NCBI GenBank assembly: GCA_024196135.1
Contig: JAMQCK010000372.1
Location: forward strand, 1-25,711
DNA length: 25,711 nucleotides
Origin: Pleurotus ostreatus/Saccharomyces cerevisiae fusant
Lineage: Eukaryota; Opisthokonta
Direction: 5' to 3'
Positions within the stretch are counted from its first letter, which is position 1. Every line of letters starts with the position of its first letter. The notes beneath the pieces were generated by a model. The model made no database searches. It was not told the DNA's origin and worked only from the letters and a program-made list of their open reading frames with translations. This document shows positions 12,112 through 21,172 of the stretch, piece by piece. Both the position numbers and the translations under genes were made by a program.

Positions 12112-13698
12112 ATGCGTTTCCAACTCCTTCTCGCTGTTCTGCCCATCGTCATCTCTGGCGCGCTCGCCGGCACTAACATGGAGGCCGACACCAACGCCAT
12201 TCCCGCCCAGCCCGGCGCCGGCGACGGTGACCACCACAAAGTCAAGGCGATTGCTGGTACCGACTCTACGCCCTCCGTGAAGTTCGACCGTGATCTGCAC
12301 ACCGAGGACGAGACCAACGCTGTGCCTTCGCCTGATACTTCTGACGCTCAGGGCCACACGGTCCACGGCAAGCTCGACAGCGACCTTCTCCCCAAGGCGC
12401 CTCGCAAACTTCACATGGAGCAAGAGAACGACTCCATGCCGAAGCAGCCCGGCGCCTCGGATGCCCAAGGACAGAAGGCTGAAGGCGGTATCGACAACGA
12501 CTCTGTCCCCGATACGCCTCTGACGTCTCGCCGACTCCACGAGGAGGGAAAGACCGACGCTGTACCCTCCACGCCTAACGCGGGTGACGCTCAGGGTCAC
12601 AGTGTCAAGACCAACACCGACAGCGACACTGTTCCCCAGCTGCCTAACGCCCCTCGCGCCGTCCACTCCGAGGGCAAGACCGACGCCGTGCCCTCTACGC
12701 CTAACTCCTCGGACGCTCAAGGCCACAGCGTCGGTGCTGCCGCCGACAGCGACTCTGTCCCGCAGGCGCCCAAGTCGTCTCGCGACGTTCACGGCAACAC
12801 CAATGCCATTCCCTCCACGCCCAACTCCTCGGACGCGCAGGGTCACAGCGCCCATATGGCTGTCGACAACTCTGAGCCCAGCTCCGTGCCCAGCTCTGCG
12901 CCGAACACTCCCCCCGGGCGTCGCGGCGACAAGGGCTTTGTCGAGGATCGCCGCATCGTGACGAACGGTGCCGCGAGCAACCCGCACGCCCGCCAGGTTC
13001 ACAACGCCGACTACGAGGCTGCCCCTCCTCCCGCCCCGACTGCGTCGTCGCAGCCGAACGCGCGTCGCATGCAGAAGAAGAGGGTCACTGCACACGACAC
13101 CGACGGGAAGAAGATGGGCGAGGGTAGCGGCGCAGTCACTTCCACGGAGCGCACAATTCGTGTCGCTCGCGGCATGGAGGTCACCATCGCCATGGGCGGT
13201 CCGGCGTCCGTGTCCACGGGCGTCTCTGCTCCTCCCTCGGCCGCTAAGCCGTCTGTTGATGCCCATGGAGTGTCTGTTACCTCAGTGCCCGACACGGCCG
13301 TGACGGCCGGCCTTGGTATGCGCCCACCTGTGCCCAACAGCCTGACGCAGCGCGGTCTCCCGGCGCTTCCAACGCCGGCTGCCTCGTCTGTCTCTGCCTC
13401 GTCGTCCTCGTCATCGACGGCCTCGGCTTCGTCGACCTCTGGCGCGGCAGTACCGAGCCTTCCGGTCTCCCCGCCGGTAGGTGTCCCTCCTTCGGCCCGC
13501 GACCTTCCAGTCGCGCCTCCCGCGCTGCCCGTTCCGTCCTCCAGCGCTTCATCGTCAACGACGTCTTCGAGTGCATCGGCTTCGTCGACTGCGGGCGCCG
13601 CGGTGCCGACTCTGCCTGTCTCCCCGCCGGTTCAGCCGCCGCACGCGCCCCGCTCCGGCCCTGCGCAGTGGATTGAGACGCACGAGCAGAAGAACTGA
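12112..13698 (+). CDS. Secreted proline/serine-rich tandem-repeat protein
   Basis: A single uninterrupted frame of 528 residues with no introns, unlike all its neighbours. Residues 1-19 form a clear signal peptide (MRFQLLLAVLPIVISGALA) with an Ala-x-Ala-type cleavage site before GTN. Residues 24 to about 265 carry six imperfect units of 35-42 residues. The best units share TDAVPSTPNSSDAQGHS and then DSDSVPQAP, and most begin with R-x-(L/V)-H. Paired basic residues suited to Kex2-type cleavage occur at 140-141, 270-271, 280-281, 318-319 and 322-324. The C-terminal third holds two copies of an Ser/Ala block flanked by VPSLPVSPPV or VPTLPVSPPV, probably O-mannosylated. There is no GPI signal or known domain. 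I do not recognise the protein. Cell-wall or matrix protein, or precursor of secreted peptides, are possibilities. Codon use is strongly biased to C/G third bases, which suggests high expression. Confidence 0.8.
   Translation: MRFQLLLAVLPIVISGALAGTNMEADTNAIPAQPGAGDGDHHKVKAIAGTDSTPSVKFDRDLHTEDETNAVPSPDTSDAQGHTVHGKLDSDLLPKAPRKLHMEQENDSMPKQPGASDAQGQKAEGGIDNDSVPDTPLTSRRLHEEGKTDAVPSTPNAGDAQGHSVKTNTDSDTVPQLPNAPRAVHSEGKTDAVPSTPNSSDAQGHSVGAAADSDSVPQAPKSSRDVHGNTNAIPSTPNSSDAQGHSAHMAVDNSEPSSVPSSAPNTPPGRRGDKGFVEDRRIVTNGAASNPHARQVHNADYEAAPPPAPTASSQPNARRMQKKRVTAHDTDGKKMGEGSGAVTSTERTIRVARGMEVTIAMGGPASVSTGVSAPPSAAKPSVDAHGVSVTSVPDTAVTAGLGMRPPVPNSLTQRGLPALPTPAASSVSASSSSSSTASASSTSGAAVPSLPVSPPVGVPPSARDLPVAPPALPVPSSSASSSTTSSSASASSTAGAAVPTLPVSPPVQPPHAPRSGPAQWIETHEQKN
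12181..12900 (+). repeat. Six imperfect tandem repeats of about 105-126 bp
   Basis: In-frame coding repeats. Units begin at about protein residues 24, 60, 98, 140, 182 and 224. Units 4-6 are most alike at the DNA level (for example repeated GCCCTCTACGCC-like and CGGACGCTCAAGG-like runs), so expansion was probably recent at that side. The first unit is the most decayed. Confidence 0.8.
13357..13641 (+). repeat. Two-copy Ser/Ala/Pro-rich coding repeat
   Basis: Copies at 13357-13491 and 13504-13641 each run from a Leu-Pro motif through a Ser/Ala tract to GAAVP(S/T)LPVSPPV and PP. The Ser tracts (TCGTCGTCC-like codon runs) are prone to slippage, so length may vary between strains. Confidence 0.75.
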
Positions 13699-14143
13699 GC
13701 GTTTGCGAGGGCGGAAAGTATAGTTATAGGAGACTGTTATACCATATCGGAAGAGTGAAAGTGTCCAACATGTGTACTATATACCCTAGAGAAACTGAGG
13801 CGTTCTGATCACCCAACCTGCAGTGTGTATTCCGCTTGTATTCCGCATCAGGAAGTCCTTTTGTGAGCCAGATTCGGTCAGTCACGCGATGCTTCGCCTT
13901 GGCGTCTTGCCTTGTCCTCTCGTCAACGCATTTTCAGAGGCATGCTTCCTCTGATGCCTCTCTCTCTACGGCGTTGGCCTTGCCTGTACGGTCGATACCT
14001 AGTCATCGACTGGATGGGAGACTCCGGAGCGACCTGAAGCTTGAAGGCATACATCATGCGAACGTCATGGCGTCTATATGATGAAGTGCAGCCTCGTCAG
14101 TTCAATCTCCTGCTTGCACATACCCTTATCTTATGCACCCATC
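13699..14143. other. Intergenic region, repeat protein to acetate kinase
   Basis: 445 bases holding the 3' UTR of the repeat gene and the acetate kinase promoter. No supported gene. An in-frame ATG at 14078 precedes the kinase start but lies outside the conserved protein. Confidence 0.5.
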
Positions 14144-15716
14144 ATGACTGGGAAGATAGACAAACTCATCCTGTCGGCCAACTCAGGTTCTTCCTCACTC
14201 AAGATCTCGCTATACGCCCTTGCCAGCGAGGGATTGGATGAGCCAGTCGAGTTGCTCTTGCAGTCGTCCATCTCTAATATCAGCGCGCCACCTGCGAAGT
14301 TCACCTTCAAGACGCTCAAAGGCACTCCCGAAGAGGTCGACGACAAGGCCGAGGTGGACGGCATTGATGACCACGCGTCAGCCTTCGAGCACTTCCTCAA
14401 GCACTTGAAGGACGCTGCTGGAATCGAGCGCGGACGTATCTCGCATGTGTGCCATCGTGTGGTTCATGGAGGGGACTACAGGGATCCGGTCGAGCTAAGC
14501 TCGGGTGCGTATCATCATATTGAGCGATTGTCGGACTTGGCGCCATTGTGAGTGCATGTGTACGACGCTTGCAGCAGGTTGGCTGACGATGTTTGCAGGC
14601 ATAACGGCGCGGCCTTGTCTGTTATACAGGGCGCAGCGGATGCGCTACCGGGAGTCAAATCGATCGCGTTCTTCGATACTGCTTTCCACCGCACGATTCC
14701 CCCATACATCTCGGCATACCCGGTGGACCAGACGGTGGCGAGGCAGAGGGGACTGAAGAAGTACGGCTTCCATGGCTTGAGTTGTGCGTGCCTTTCCCTT
14801 GTCTGATTTTTTCGATGCTCATCATATATCTAGACTCGTACATACTGCGCACAGTCTCCCAGCACTTGCAGAAGGTACCGCATCAAGTTACCTCTGACCC
14901 GCTCCTCACTCACCGGCCCCTTCCCAGCCCGCATCCTCCCTCAACCTCATCCTCATGCACCTTGGCTCCGGTGCCTCCATCTGCTGCATCCAAAACGGCC
15001 GCTCCCTCGACACCTCCATGGGCCTCACCCCGCTCAGCGGCCTCCCAGGCGCCACCCGCGCCGGGGCCGTCGACCCATCCCTCATCTTCCACTACACCAA
15101 CAAGGCGGGGCGCATCACGCACGAGCCGAGCGCGGCGGTGGACCTGCGCGTCACACAGGCGGAGGATATACTGAACACAAAATCGGGCTGGAAGGCGCTG
15201 TGCGGGACCACGGACTTTGGGGAGGTGACGCAGAAGGCGTTCGCCGGAACCGATGGCGGTGGAGGGAAGGATAGCCAACCAAGCTACGCGCCGAGCCCTG
15301 ATCCGCTGGATGGCGAATCATCACCAGAGATGTCGCCCGAGCTGCTGGCGTTCAGTATCTTCGTCGATCGCATTCAGGGCTACCTGGGCTCTTACTTTCT
15401 CAAGCTACAGGGAAACGTCGACGCAGTTGTCTTCAGCGGGGGCATCGGAGAGAAGAGTCAGGAGCTGCGCAAGGTTCTGTGCGATAGGATCGCGTGCTTG
15501 GGCTTTGGGCCGATGTCGAAGGAGAAGAATGCGAAAGTGGATGAGAAGGCGGGCGCGGTGGTGGATATCGGGGAGGAGGAGACTGGGAAGAGGCGATTGC
15601 TGGTTTGTCGGACGGATGAGCAGGTGAGTTGTGTGAGTGTCGAAAGGAGTGGACGCTGACGCTTCGTGTAGCTCGAGATGGCGCGGCAGTGCGCGTTGAA
15701 CGAGAAGTTTTGGTAG
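14144..15716 (+). CDS. ack: Acetate kinase (fungal)
   Basis: Exons: 14144..14547, 14599..14783, 14834..14874, 14928..15623, 15672..15716, giving 456 residues. It converts acetate and ATP to acetyl phosphate and ADP. In fungi it is thought to work with a phosphoketolase (Xfp) in the cytosol. Motifs: ILSANSGSSSLK at the N-terminus, HRVVHGGDYRDP (substrate-site Arg), SDLAPLHNGAAL, FFDTAFHRTIP (catalytic Asp), KKYGFHGLSYSYI (His), HLGSGAS, PLSGLPGATRAGAVDP, VVFSGGIGEKS, and an acidic residue in CRTDEQLEMA near the end. The start at 14144 was chosen because the family begins about five residues before the first strand. A Gly/Ser/Pro-rich insertion of about 35 residues follows GTTDFGEVTQKAF; bacterial AckA lacks it. 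Introns in family-conserved sequence rule out recent bacterial transfer. Its 3' end lies 106 bases from that of the convergent lactonase A gene. Confidence 0.93.
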
Positions 15717-15822
15717 ACTTATACTTCGGAGGACATCTACAAGTGTACAGTATAGTGAGTGCTTGTTTATATAGCAAATTTTAGCTTGCTGAACGTCGTT
15801 GCTTGCAGGTATAGCATCATAT

Positions 15823-17220
15823 TCAGAGCTTGGACGTGTATGCGACCTTCGGATGGACAGCTGTTGAATCCCATTGATACGACGTTCTCGGAAGGAGGAC
15901 ATACACTCACCGCTATATCGATAAGCTGGATTCTCGGGATGGAAGCTCGTCCATACCACCCTTTCTTTCAACCCATCCTCCTTCCAGTTGTTCAAGGTCT
16001 TCGGGAATAGAGGCATCTCCCCAACCAGCGTCTGGTCGTGCGCGATGACCACCAGGACATCCTGGCTAGCGTCGAAAGGTAGCAGATTGCGGATAGCCCT
16101 TCTCGTCCCCTCGACGTCCTCGTGAACATCACCGTCGACGACATCTAGCATCGGATAGGCACGCTGAATGAGGTCGAAAGGTTCGAAGGTGCCAGTCGTC
16201 GGTACGACCTTCGAGGCCTTGGCCGGAGAGAAGTACTCGCTAGAGATTGACCTCCACGCGGCGTCGAGGATGTCGCCCGGGCAGGGGACGGTCTTGTGCA
16301 ACACATCGGAGGGCCGGAACTCGCCCGGGTGGTGGCAGATATCGCCGCCGAGGAAGACGAAGGTGGTGAGTGTGACGCGCGCGAGGGCGCAGGTGTGGCC
16401 TTTGATGTGCTTCATGAAGAGTACATGGTGAGTGAGGCATACTTCAGGCATGACAGAAAGGATAGGCTTACACCAGGGCAATCCAGCACGTAAAAGCTGC
16501 CGTCGCCGAAGAAGTCGATGGCGTCAAAGTTGCCTATCTTGAGGCCGTCCGAATAATCCAGCTCGCGAACCGAGCGGCCGCTGGTTTTTGCGTGAGTTTT
16601 CGTCCCACCGGGGAAGGTAAGAGAGATACTGACGCGAATTCCTCTGGACGCAGAGCGGAGTGGGGATCTTCGGGGAAGACCTTTAAGTTGGTCTCCGGGC
16701 CTACGAGGAGCTGGGTAGAGGGCGGGAACTTGCTCATGTCGCCTGTGCGAGGTGGTCAGCTTCAGAACAGTCGGGAAGGGGCAGATGTCCTTCACCTATG
16801 TGGTCGAAGTGTATGTGACTTCATGAATGATTAGGTTAGGACAGGGCATCGTTGTCCGACTGCTTATCCTCACCTCCAAATTACGGTGTCTATGCTCTCT
16901 AGCTCAATGCCGCCCTTCTGCAGTTGCCCCGCAATTTCGTCCGCGTGTATCGTGCAGTCGAGCCGATCAAGCAGGTCTTGCAATCCCGCCGGGTACGTCG
17001 TCAAATCGCGGCCACCCAGGTCGAACATCACACGGCGCCCCAGTCGTGGGTTCTCGATGAGGAAGGCAAAGATGGGAAAGTGAAAGTACTCGCGTCCGGG
17101 GGGAATGGGTGTCATGAGCGTTCCTGCGAGGACCCTCGTCCGCTCTGGGTCGGCGGTGTTGAAGACCTGGACGGTGACGGTGGCGTCGCTGGATGGGATG
17201 TTAAGGTTGGGGGCGGTCAT
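15823..17220 (-). CDS. MBL-fold lactonase-like hydrolase, paralog A (C-terminal SKL)
   Basis: Minus-strand exons in reading order: 16874..17220, 16796..16818, 16634..16742, 16472..16580, 15911..16409, 15823..15860, giving 374 residues. Metallo-beta-lactamase fold of the N-acyl homoserine lactonase type. The ligand set is complete: SHIHFDHIG (His117, His119, Asp121, His122), GHTC (His201), GGD (Asp219) and VVIAHD (His320). These would bind two metal ions that open lactone rings. The 23-nt exon 2 encodes the HxHxDH motif. The last exon encodes [12 protein letters not shown], so the protein ends in -SKL, a canonical PTS1 peroxisome signal. No signal peptide is seen. TATAAGG lies about 45-50 bases before the ATG. 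Compared with B and C it has a longer exon 5 with an extra loop (about residues 263-270). The substrate is unknown; bacterial quorum-sensing lactones are one candidate. Confidence 0.88.
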
Positions 17221-17573
17221 GGTGGGTTGGTCGTCGACTGGGTGAGAAACCCGTGGAGATGCGCCTTATATGCAAAGCGGCCCGGAGCGTGTTGACAGGT
17301 TGGTGAGGACGTATCACCCGCGATGCGCAGCCATGCTTCGCGTTAACGCCAGAGTTATCTGCACACAATCGACGTTCAAGTGTTATCGTACTGAATAGAT
17401 CATGGATCGCATGGTACATTGTATCGAAAACTATAGGTTGAGTACGTCAGGTCCTGCACGGGAATTTCAGCATTCGGCGACGAGTAGCGTAAGGAGGCCG
17501 CATAACTTACGGGAGTACCGTATACGTGAATGGGACGAACTGTCGTAGAATTTACTGTGCTTTGGTCTCAGAC
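17221..17573. other. Intergenic region, lactonase A promoter
   Basis: 353 bases between the paralog A start and the paralog B stop, both minus strand. CCTTATA at 17264-17270 reads TATAAGG on the minus strand and is the likely TATA box of A. Nothing else is supported. Confidence 0.55.
17264..17270 (-). promoter_or_regulatory. TATA box of lactonase paralog A
   Basis: TATAAGG on the minus strand, 44-50 bases before the start codon. The same element lies at nearly the same distance in paralog C. Confidence 0.5.
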
Positions 17574-18925
17574 TCAAAGGGCTGCCTTGGAGTCGACGTC
17601 GACTGTAATCCAAGGTCAGAGCCATTCACGACAATTTGCGGTGAGATACCCACCACTGCTATACCGGAAAGCTTTGTTACTCGGTTCAAAGCTAGCCCAT
17701 GTCACCTTCTCCTTCAGGCCATCCTTCTTCCAGTCGTTGATCGTCTTCGGGAACAGAGGAAGGTGGCCAACAAGCGTAAGATCATGCGCGATGACCACGA
17801 GAACGTCTGGGTGAGCGTCGAAGGCCAACAGCTTTTGCAGCGTCTTCCTCGCTGTTGGGGGGTCCTCGTACGCGCCGCCGTCCGCGATGTCGAACATTGG
17901 TGTCGTGCGCTTGGCGAGATCGAATGGCTGAGAGGGGTCTTGCACGCCGAAGTGCTCGCCAGAGATGGCCTTGCGAGCGGCCGCGAGGATCTGGCTGGGG
18001 CATGCGATGGTCTGGTGCAGCGAGGCAGACGGACGGAAGTGGCCAGGGTGATGGGAAATGTCTGCGCCCAGAAGGACAAAGGAGGTCGGTGTGACGCGTG
18101 CGAGAGCACAGGTATGTCCGGGGGCATGCTATTGGAGGCGGGGAAAGTTCCTTCAGCTGTATGACATACAAGGGTCGTGGAAGGCTTACGCCGGGAGCGT
18201 CGAGCAGGTAGAGGCTGCCGTCCTCGAAGTAATCGAGCGCGTCGAAGTCTCCTATCTTGAGACCACCGTACTTTAGCTCGCGCACGTTTCTGCCACTAAA
18301 ATGGCTCGTGAGCATAGAGAAAAAGAAGACTACGCGCTCGCGGACCTGATATCCTGCTCAAGCAGCCCGGACTCCGGGTGCTCGGGGTAGAGCTTGAGTT
18401 GCATGCCTCGACCAACCACGAGATTTGTGGAAGGAGGGAACCTTGTAGTATCCCCTGTGAATAGTGAGCATAAATGTATGACTCTTTCATGACCCAAGCG
18501 CACCTATATGGTTCATATGGGCATGGCTGTGAAACATCAGCATCGTCTTCCTCTTGAATCTACGTGCGAGCCTACCTCCAGATGATCGTGTCGATGCTCT
18601 TGAGATCGACGTTCCCCTTGACCAACTGGTCCGGAATCTCGTCGACCACAAACTGAATGAAGGGCAGCTCAAGCTGCTGTGCGATGGGCGGAGGGTACGT
18701 CGCTGGGTTGCGCGCCCCAAGGTCGAACATCACACGTCGTCCAAGCCGGGGATTCTCGATGAGGAACGAGAAGTCGGGGAACCAGTAGTCCTCTCGCCCA
18801 GGGAGCACAGGCGACATAAACAGAGCAGCCGGGATGTGCGACTTCTCAGAGTCGATGGAGTTCAGTGCTTTGACGATGACAGTTGCATCGCTGTGAGGAA
18901 TGTCAAGCTCGCTAGAGGTCGCCAT
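17574..18925 (-). CDS. MBL-fold lactonase-like hydrolase, paralog B (HxHxNH)
   Basis: Minus-strand exons in reading order: 18576..18925, 18504..18526, 18346..18454, 18190..18295, 17654..18128, 17574..17602, giving 363 residues. Same architecture as A and C. The metal motif reads SHAHMNHIG: His118, His120, Asn122, His123. The family's Asp is replaced by Asn through codon AAC, one transition away from GAC. The other ligands are intact (GHTC His201, GAD Asp219, VVIAHD His311). In characterised dinuclear MBL lactonases this Asp binds the second metal, so B may be weak, changed in chemistry, or a pseudoenzyme. The frame is otherwise open and all splice sites are sound, so it is not an obvious pseudogene. 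The last exon is least certain: without that intron the protein would end at 17616 (366 residues). Its TATA position holds TTTAAAGG rather than TATAAGG. Confidence 0.82.
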
Positions 18926-19325
18926 CTTTGTGCTGCGAAGAGAGTCAGAGACTGCGGAGAGCTCGAGTGGTCTCCCGGACCTTTAAACAGATTCTCGGTT
19001 AGGCGGTTAGGGAGAACAACGTTGGTTGAGTCGTATCTCCACAATGCCGGTGACGCGGCGGCATGCCGTCTCCTGCATGGGAAAAGTAGACAGCAGAGGC
19101 CTACTCATCGGAGCGTCGATACGGACGTCGAACGTTCGGAAGGTCAGCACGGGACGCCCCCGCACTTTCTCGGCGGTTGCCGAAGGTCACACGTTACGTG
19201 GTTTGTCACGGTTCGACTTCCCCTATTGCATACTGGTTGCTTGTTTGGTGGCAAGAAATGAGTGCATCGTGCTTCAATATCTTAGGTACTGTTCCTGTAT
19301 ACAAGACGTGCGGATTGGGAAGAAG
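18926..19325. other. Intergenic region, lactonase B promoter
   Basis: 400 bases between the paralog B start and the paralog C stop. CCTTTAAA at 18980-18987 (TTTAAAGG on the minus strand) sits where A and C have TATAAGG. No gene or RNA is supported. Confidence 0.5.
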
Positions 19326-20700
19326 CTACATTGTACGACTGTCCTTCGTCGTTACCTTCGGATGCCCTTATTGGCATAAGATCACGCTGGCGAAATCTGA
19401 GTATGAAGCAACGTATAGCATATAAATTGAGATAATTACCCTTGCTGTAGCGCCACGCAGCATTCTTTGGCTCGAAGCTGGACCAGGCGACTTTCTCCTT
19501 GAGCCCGGTCTTCTTCCAGTCGTTGATTGCCTCCGGAAAGAGGGGCAGATGGCCCACAAGCGTCTGATCATGGGCAATGACCACGAACACGTCCGGGTGG
19601 GCATCGAAAGGAAGCATCTTCTGTACAGCCTCCCTCGCAGCGGCCGGATTCTCGTGAACCCCATGTTCGGCGATGTCTAGCATGGGGCCCTCGCGCTTCG
19701 TAAGGTCGAAAGGCTCTGACGCCTGCGGGGCGAAGTGCTCCTTGGAGACAGCCTTGTTGGCAGCACTGATGATATCTCCCGGGCAAGCGATGGTCTTGTG
19801 CAGGAAAGTTGACGGTCGGAACTCGCCCGGGTGGTGACTGATGTCAGCGCCCAAGAAGACGAACGACGTCGGTGTAACTCGTGCAAGTCCGCACGTATGA
19901 CCACCGATGTGCTAAAGCAAGACGTTGAGCGTATGCAGGTAGCGGGAGAATGATGTGGCTTACACCAGGGGCATCCAGCAGGTAGAGACTCCCATCGCCG
20001 AAGAAGTCGAGCGTGTCGAACCCTCCGATCTTCAGGTTTCCGTAGGTAAGCTCGCGAACAGACCGTCCTCTGAGGGTGAGGTGAGCGAGATGAACGCTAT
20101 TGTTGGACGGTGAACTGACTGGAAATCTTCTTCGCGCAGACCAGAATCTGGTTGGCTGGGGTACGTGTTCACGTTCGTCCCGCGGCCGACGACGAGCTCC
20201 GTCGATGGCGGGAATCTGCTCACGTCCCCTGCAAGAAATCAGCTCAATTGATATAAACAAAGAACAGACAACACACCGACGTGGTCCACATGCGTGTGGC
20301 TATGAAGGACGGTCAGAGAGGCGACAGAAATGCTATGAACACCACCTCACCTCCAAATCACCGCGTCGATGGACTTGAGATCGACACCACCTTTGACGAG
20401 CTGGTCCACCACGTCGTGCACTACCATCTCCACTCCGGGGTGCTCGAACATCTGCCGGACTTGCGGGGGATACGACGATGGCTCGCGAACACCCAAGTCG
20501 AACATGACACGACGGCCAGTGCGGGGGCTCTCGATGAGGAACGCATAGGCCGGGAAGAAGATTTCCTCATGTCCCTCTAGGACAGGCGAGAGAAAGAAGG
20601 CCGCGGGAATGCGAGACTTCGTGGGATCGACGCTGTCAAAAGCGCGGACGACGACAGTCGCGTCGCCTGAGGGGATGTTGAGGCTGCTGGGAGTAGACAT
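19326..20700 (-). CDS. MBL-fold lactonase-like hydrolase, paralog C
   Basis: Minus-strand exons in reading order: 20351..20700, 20277..20299, 20120..20228, 19964..20069, 19440..19911, 19326..19366, giving 366 residues. All metal ligands of the MBL lactonase group are present: SHTHVDHVG (His118, His120, Asp122, His123), GHTC (His201), GAD (Asp219) and VVIAHD (His310). So this is the copy expected to be a normal dinuclear hydrolase. Exon lengths 350/23/109/106 match B exactly, and the last exon (GHPKV...) matches A's HPKV block but ends -SRTM, without a PTS1. No signal peptide is seen, so the enzyme is probably cytosolic. TATAAGG lies 47-53 bases before the ATG. By sequence layout B and C are the closest pair. 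Natural substrate unknown. Confidence 0.9.
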
Positions 20701-21172
20701 GGTTCACGAGTTCGCTGTTGTTGAACAAACAGTCGAAAAGTAAAGGCCTTATAACGATGAAGACCTTCGCGCTGCGTTAGTCAAAAAAGGTCTGCGAGGC
20801 GACGGTACTGACATTGCCAACGCCGAGTCGGACATAGGAAAGTCGTTGCTGGGTAAAACCTCAGGTAAGGCATTCATAAGACTTGCGTCTCGGGTGGGAC
20901 CGTATTGAATGTCCTTCCGACTCCGTACGGACATCGACGCCTATGCTCCATCGTGAGTTTCCGGTCACCCTTGGCTGTTGACTCCTCTATGGGATTGATA
21001 CCATGCTCGGGAGCTGAACGTGTTAGCCCGTATTTATCGGAAAATGATCAAGCGACTGACCTTGGTCATCGTTCTTGGTCCAACATCACTCAGACGCTGC
21101 GATGTTCCCATATATCGTGATTATAGCAGACCAGATACAACAGCAAAGTACACTCTAAAGGACAATGGAAGC
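20701..21172. other. Intergenic region, lactonase C promoter and permease 3' side
   Basis: 472 bases. CCTTATA at 20747-20753 (TATAAGG on the minus strand) is the likely TATA box of paralog C. The remainder should include the permease 3' UTR. No other feature is supported. Confidence 0.5.
20747..20753 (-). promoter_or_regulatory. TATA box of lactonase paralog C
   Basis: TATAAGG on the minus strand, 47-53 bases upstream of the ATG. It is shared in sequence and spacing with paralog A. Confidence 0.5.

Noticed and set aside
12103..13266. 387-residue open frame antisense to the repeat protein
   Set aside because: It is a shadow of strong third-base C/G bias: it is Arg/Gly/Val-rich, mirrors the repeats, and has no signal peptide or domain. 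The sense strand has the signal peptide, TATA box and sensible protein.
14078..14143. Upstream in-frame ATG codons before acetate kinase
   Set aside because: They would add 22 residues of no family similarity; acetate kinases begin a few residues before the ANSGSSSLK strand, which fits the ATG at 14144.
14144..15716. Acetate kinase as recent bacterial gene transfer
   Set aside because: The gene has four short spliceosomal introns and a fungal-type insertion, and acetate kinase is known from many fungi.
17574..18925. Paralog B as a plain pseudogene
   Set aside because: Apart from the Asp-to-Asn change, frame, splice sites and all other ligands are intact, so I keep it as a gene with a changed active site.
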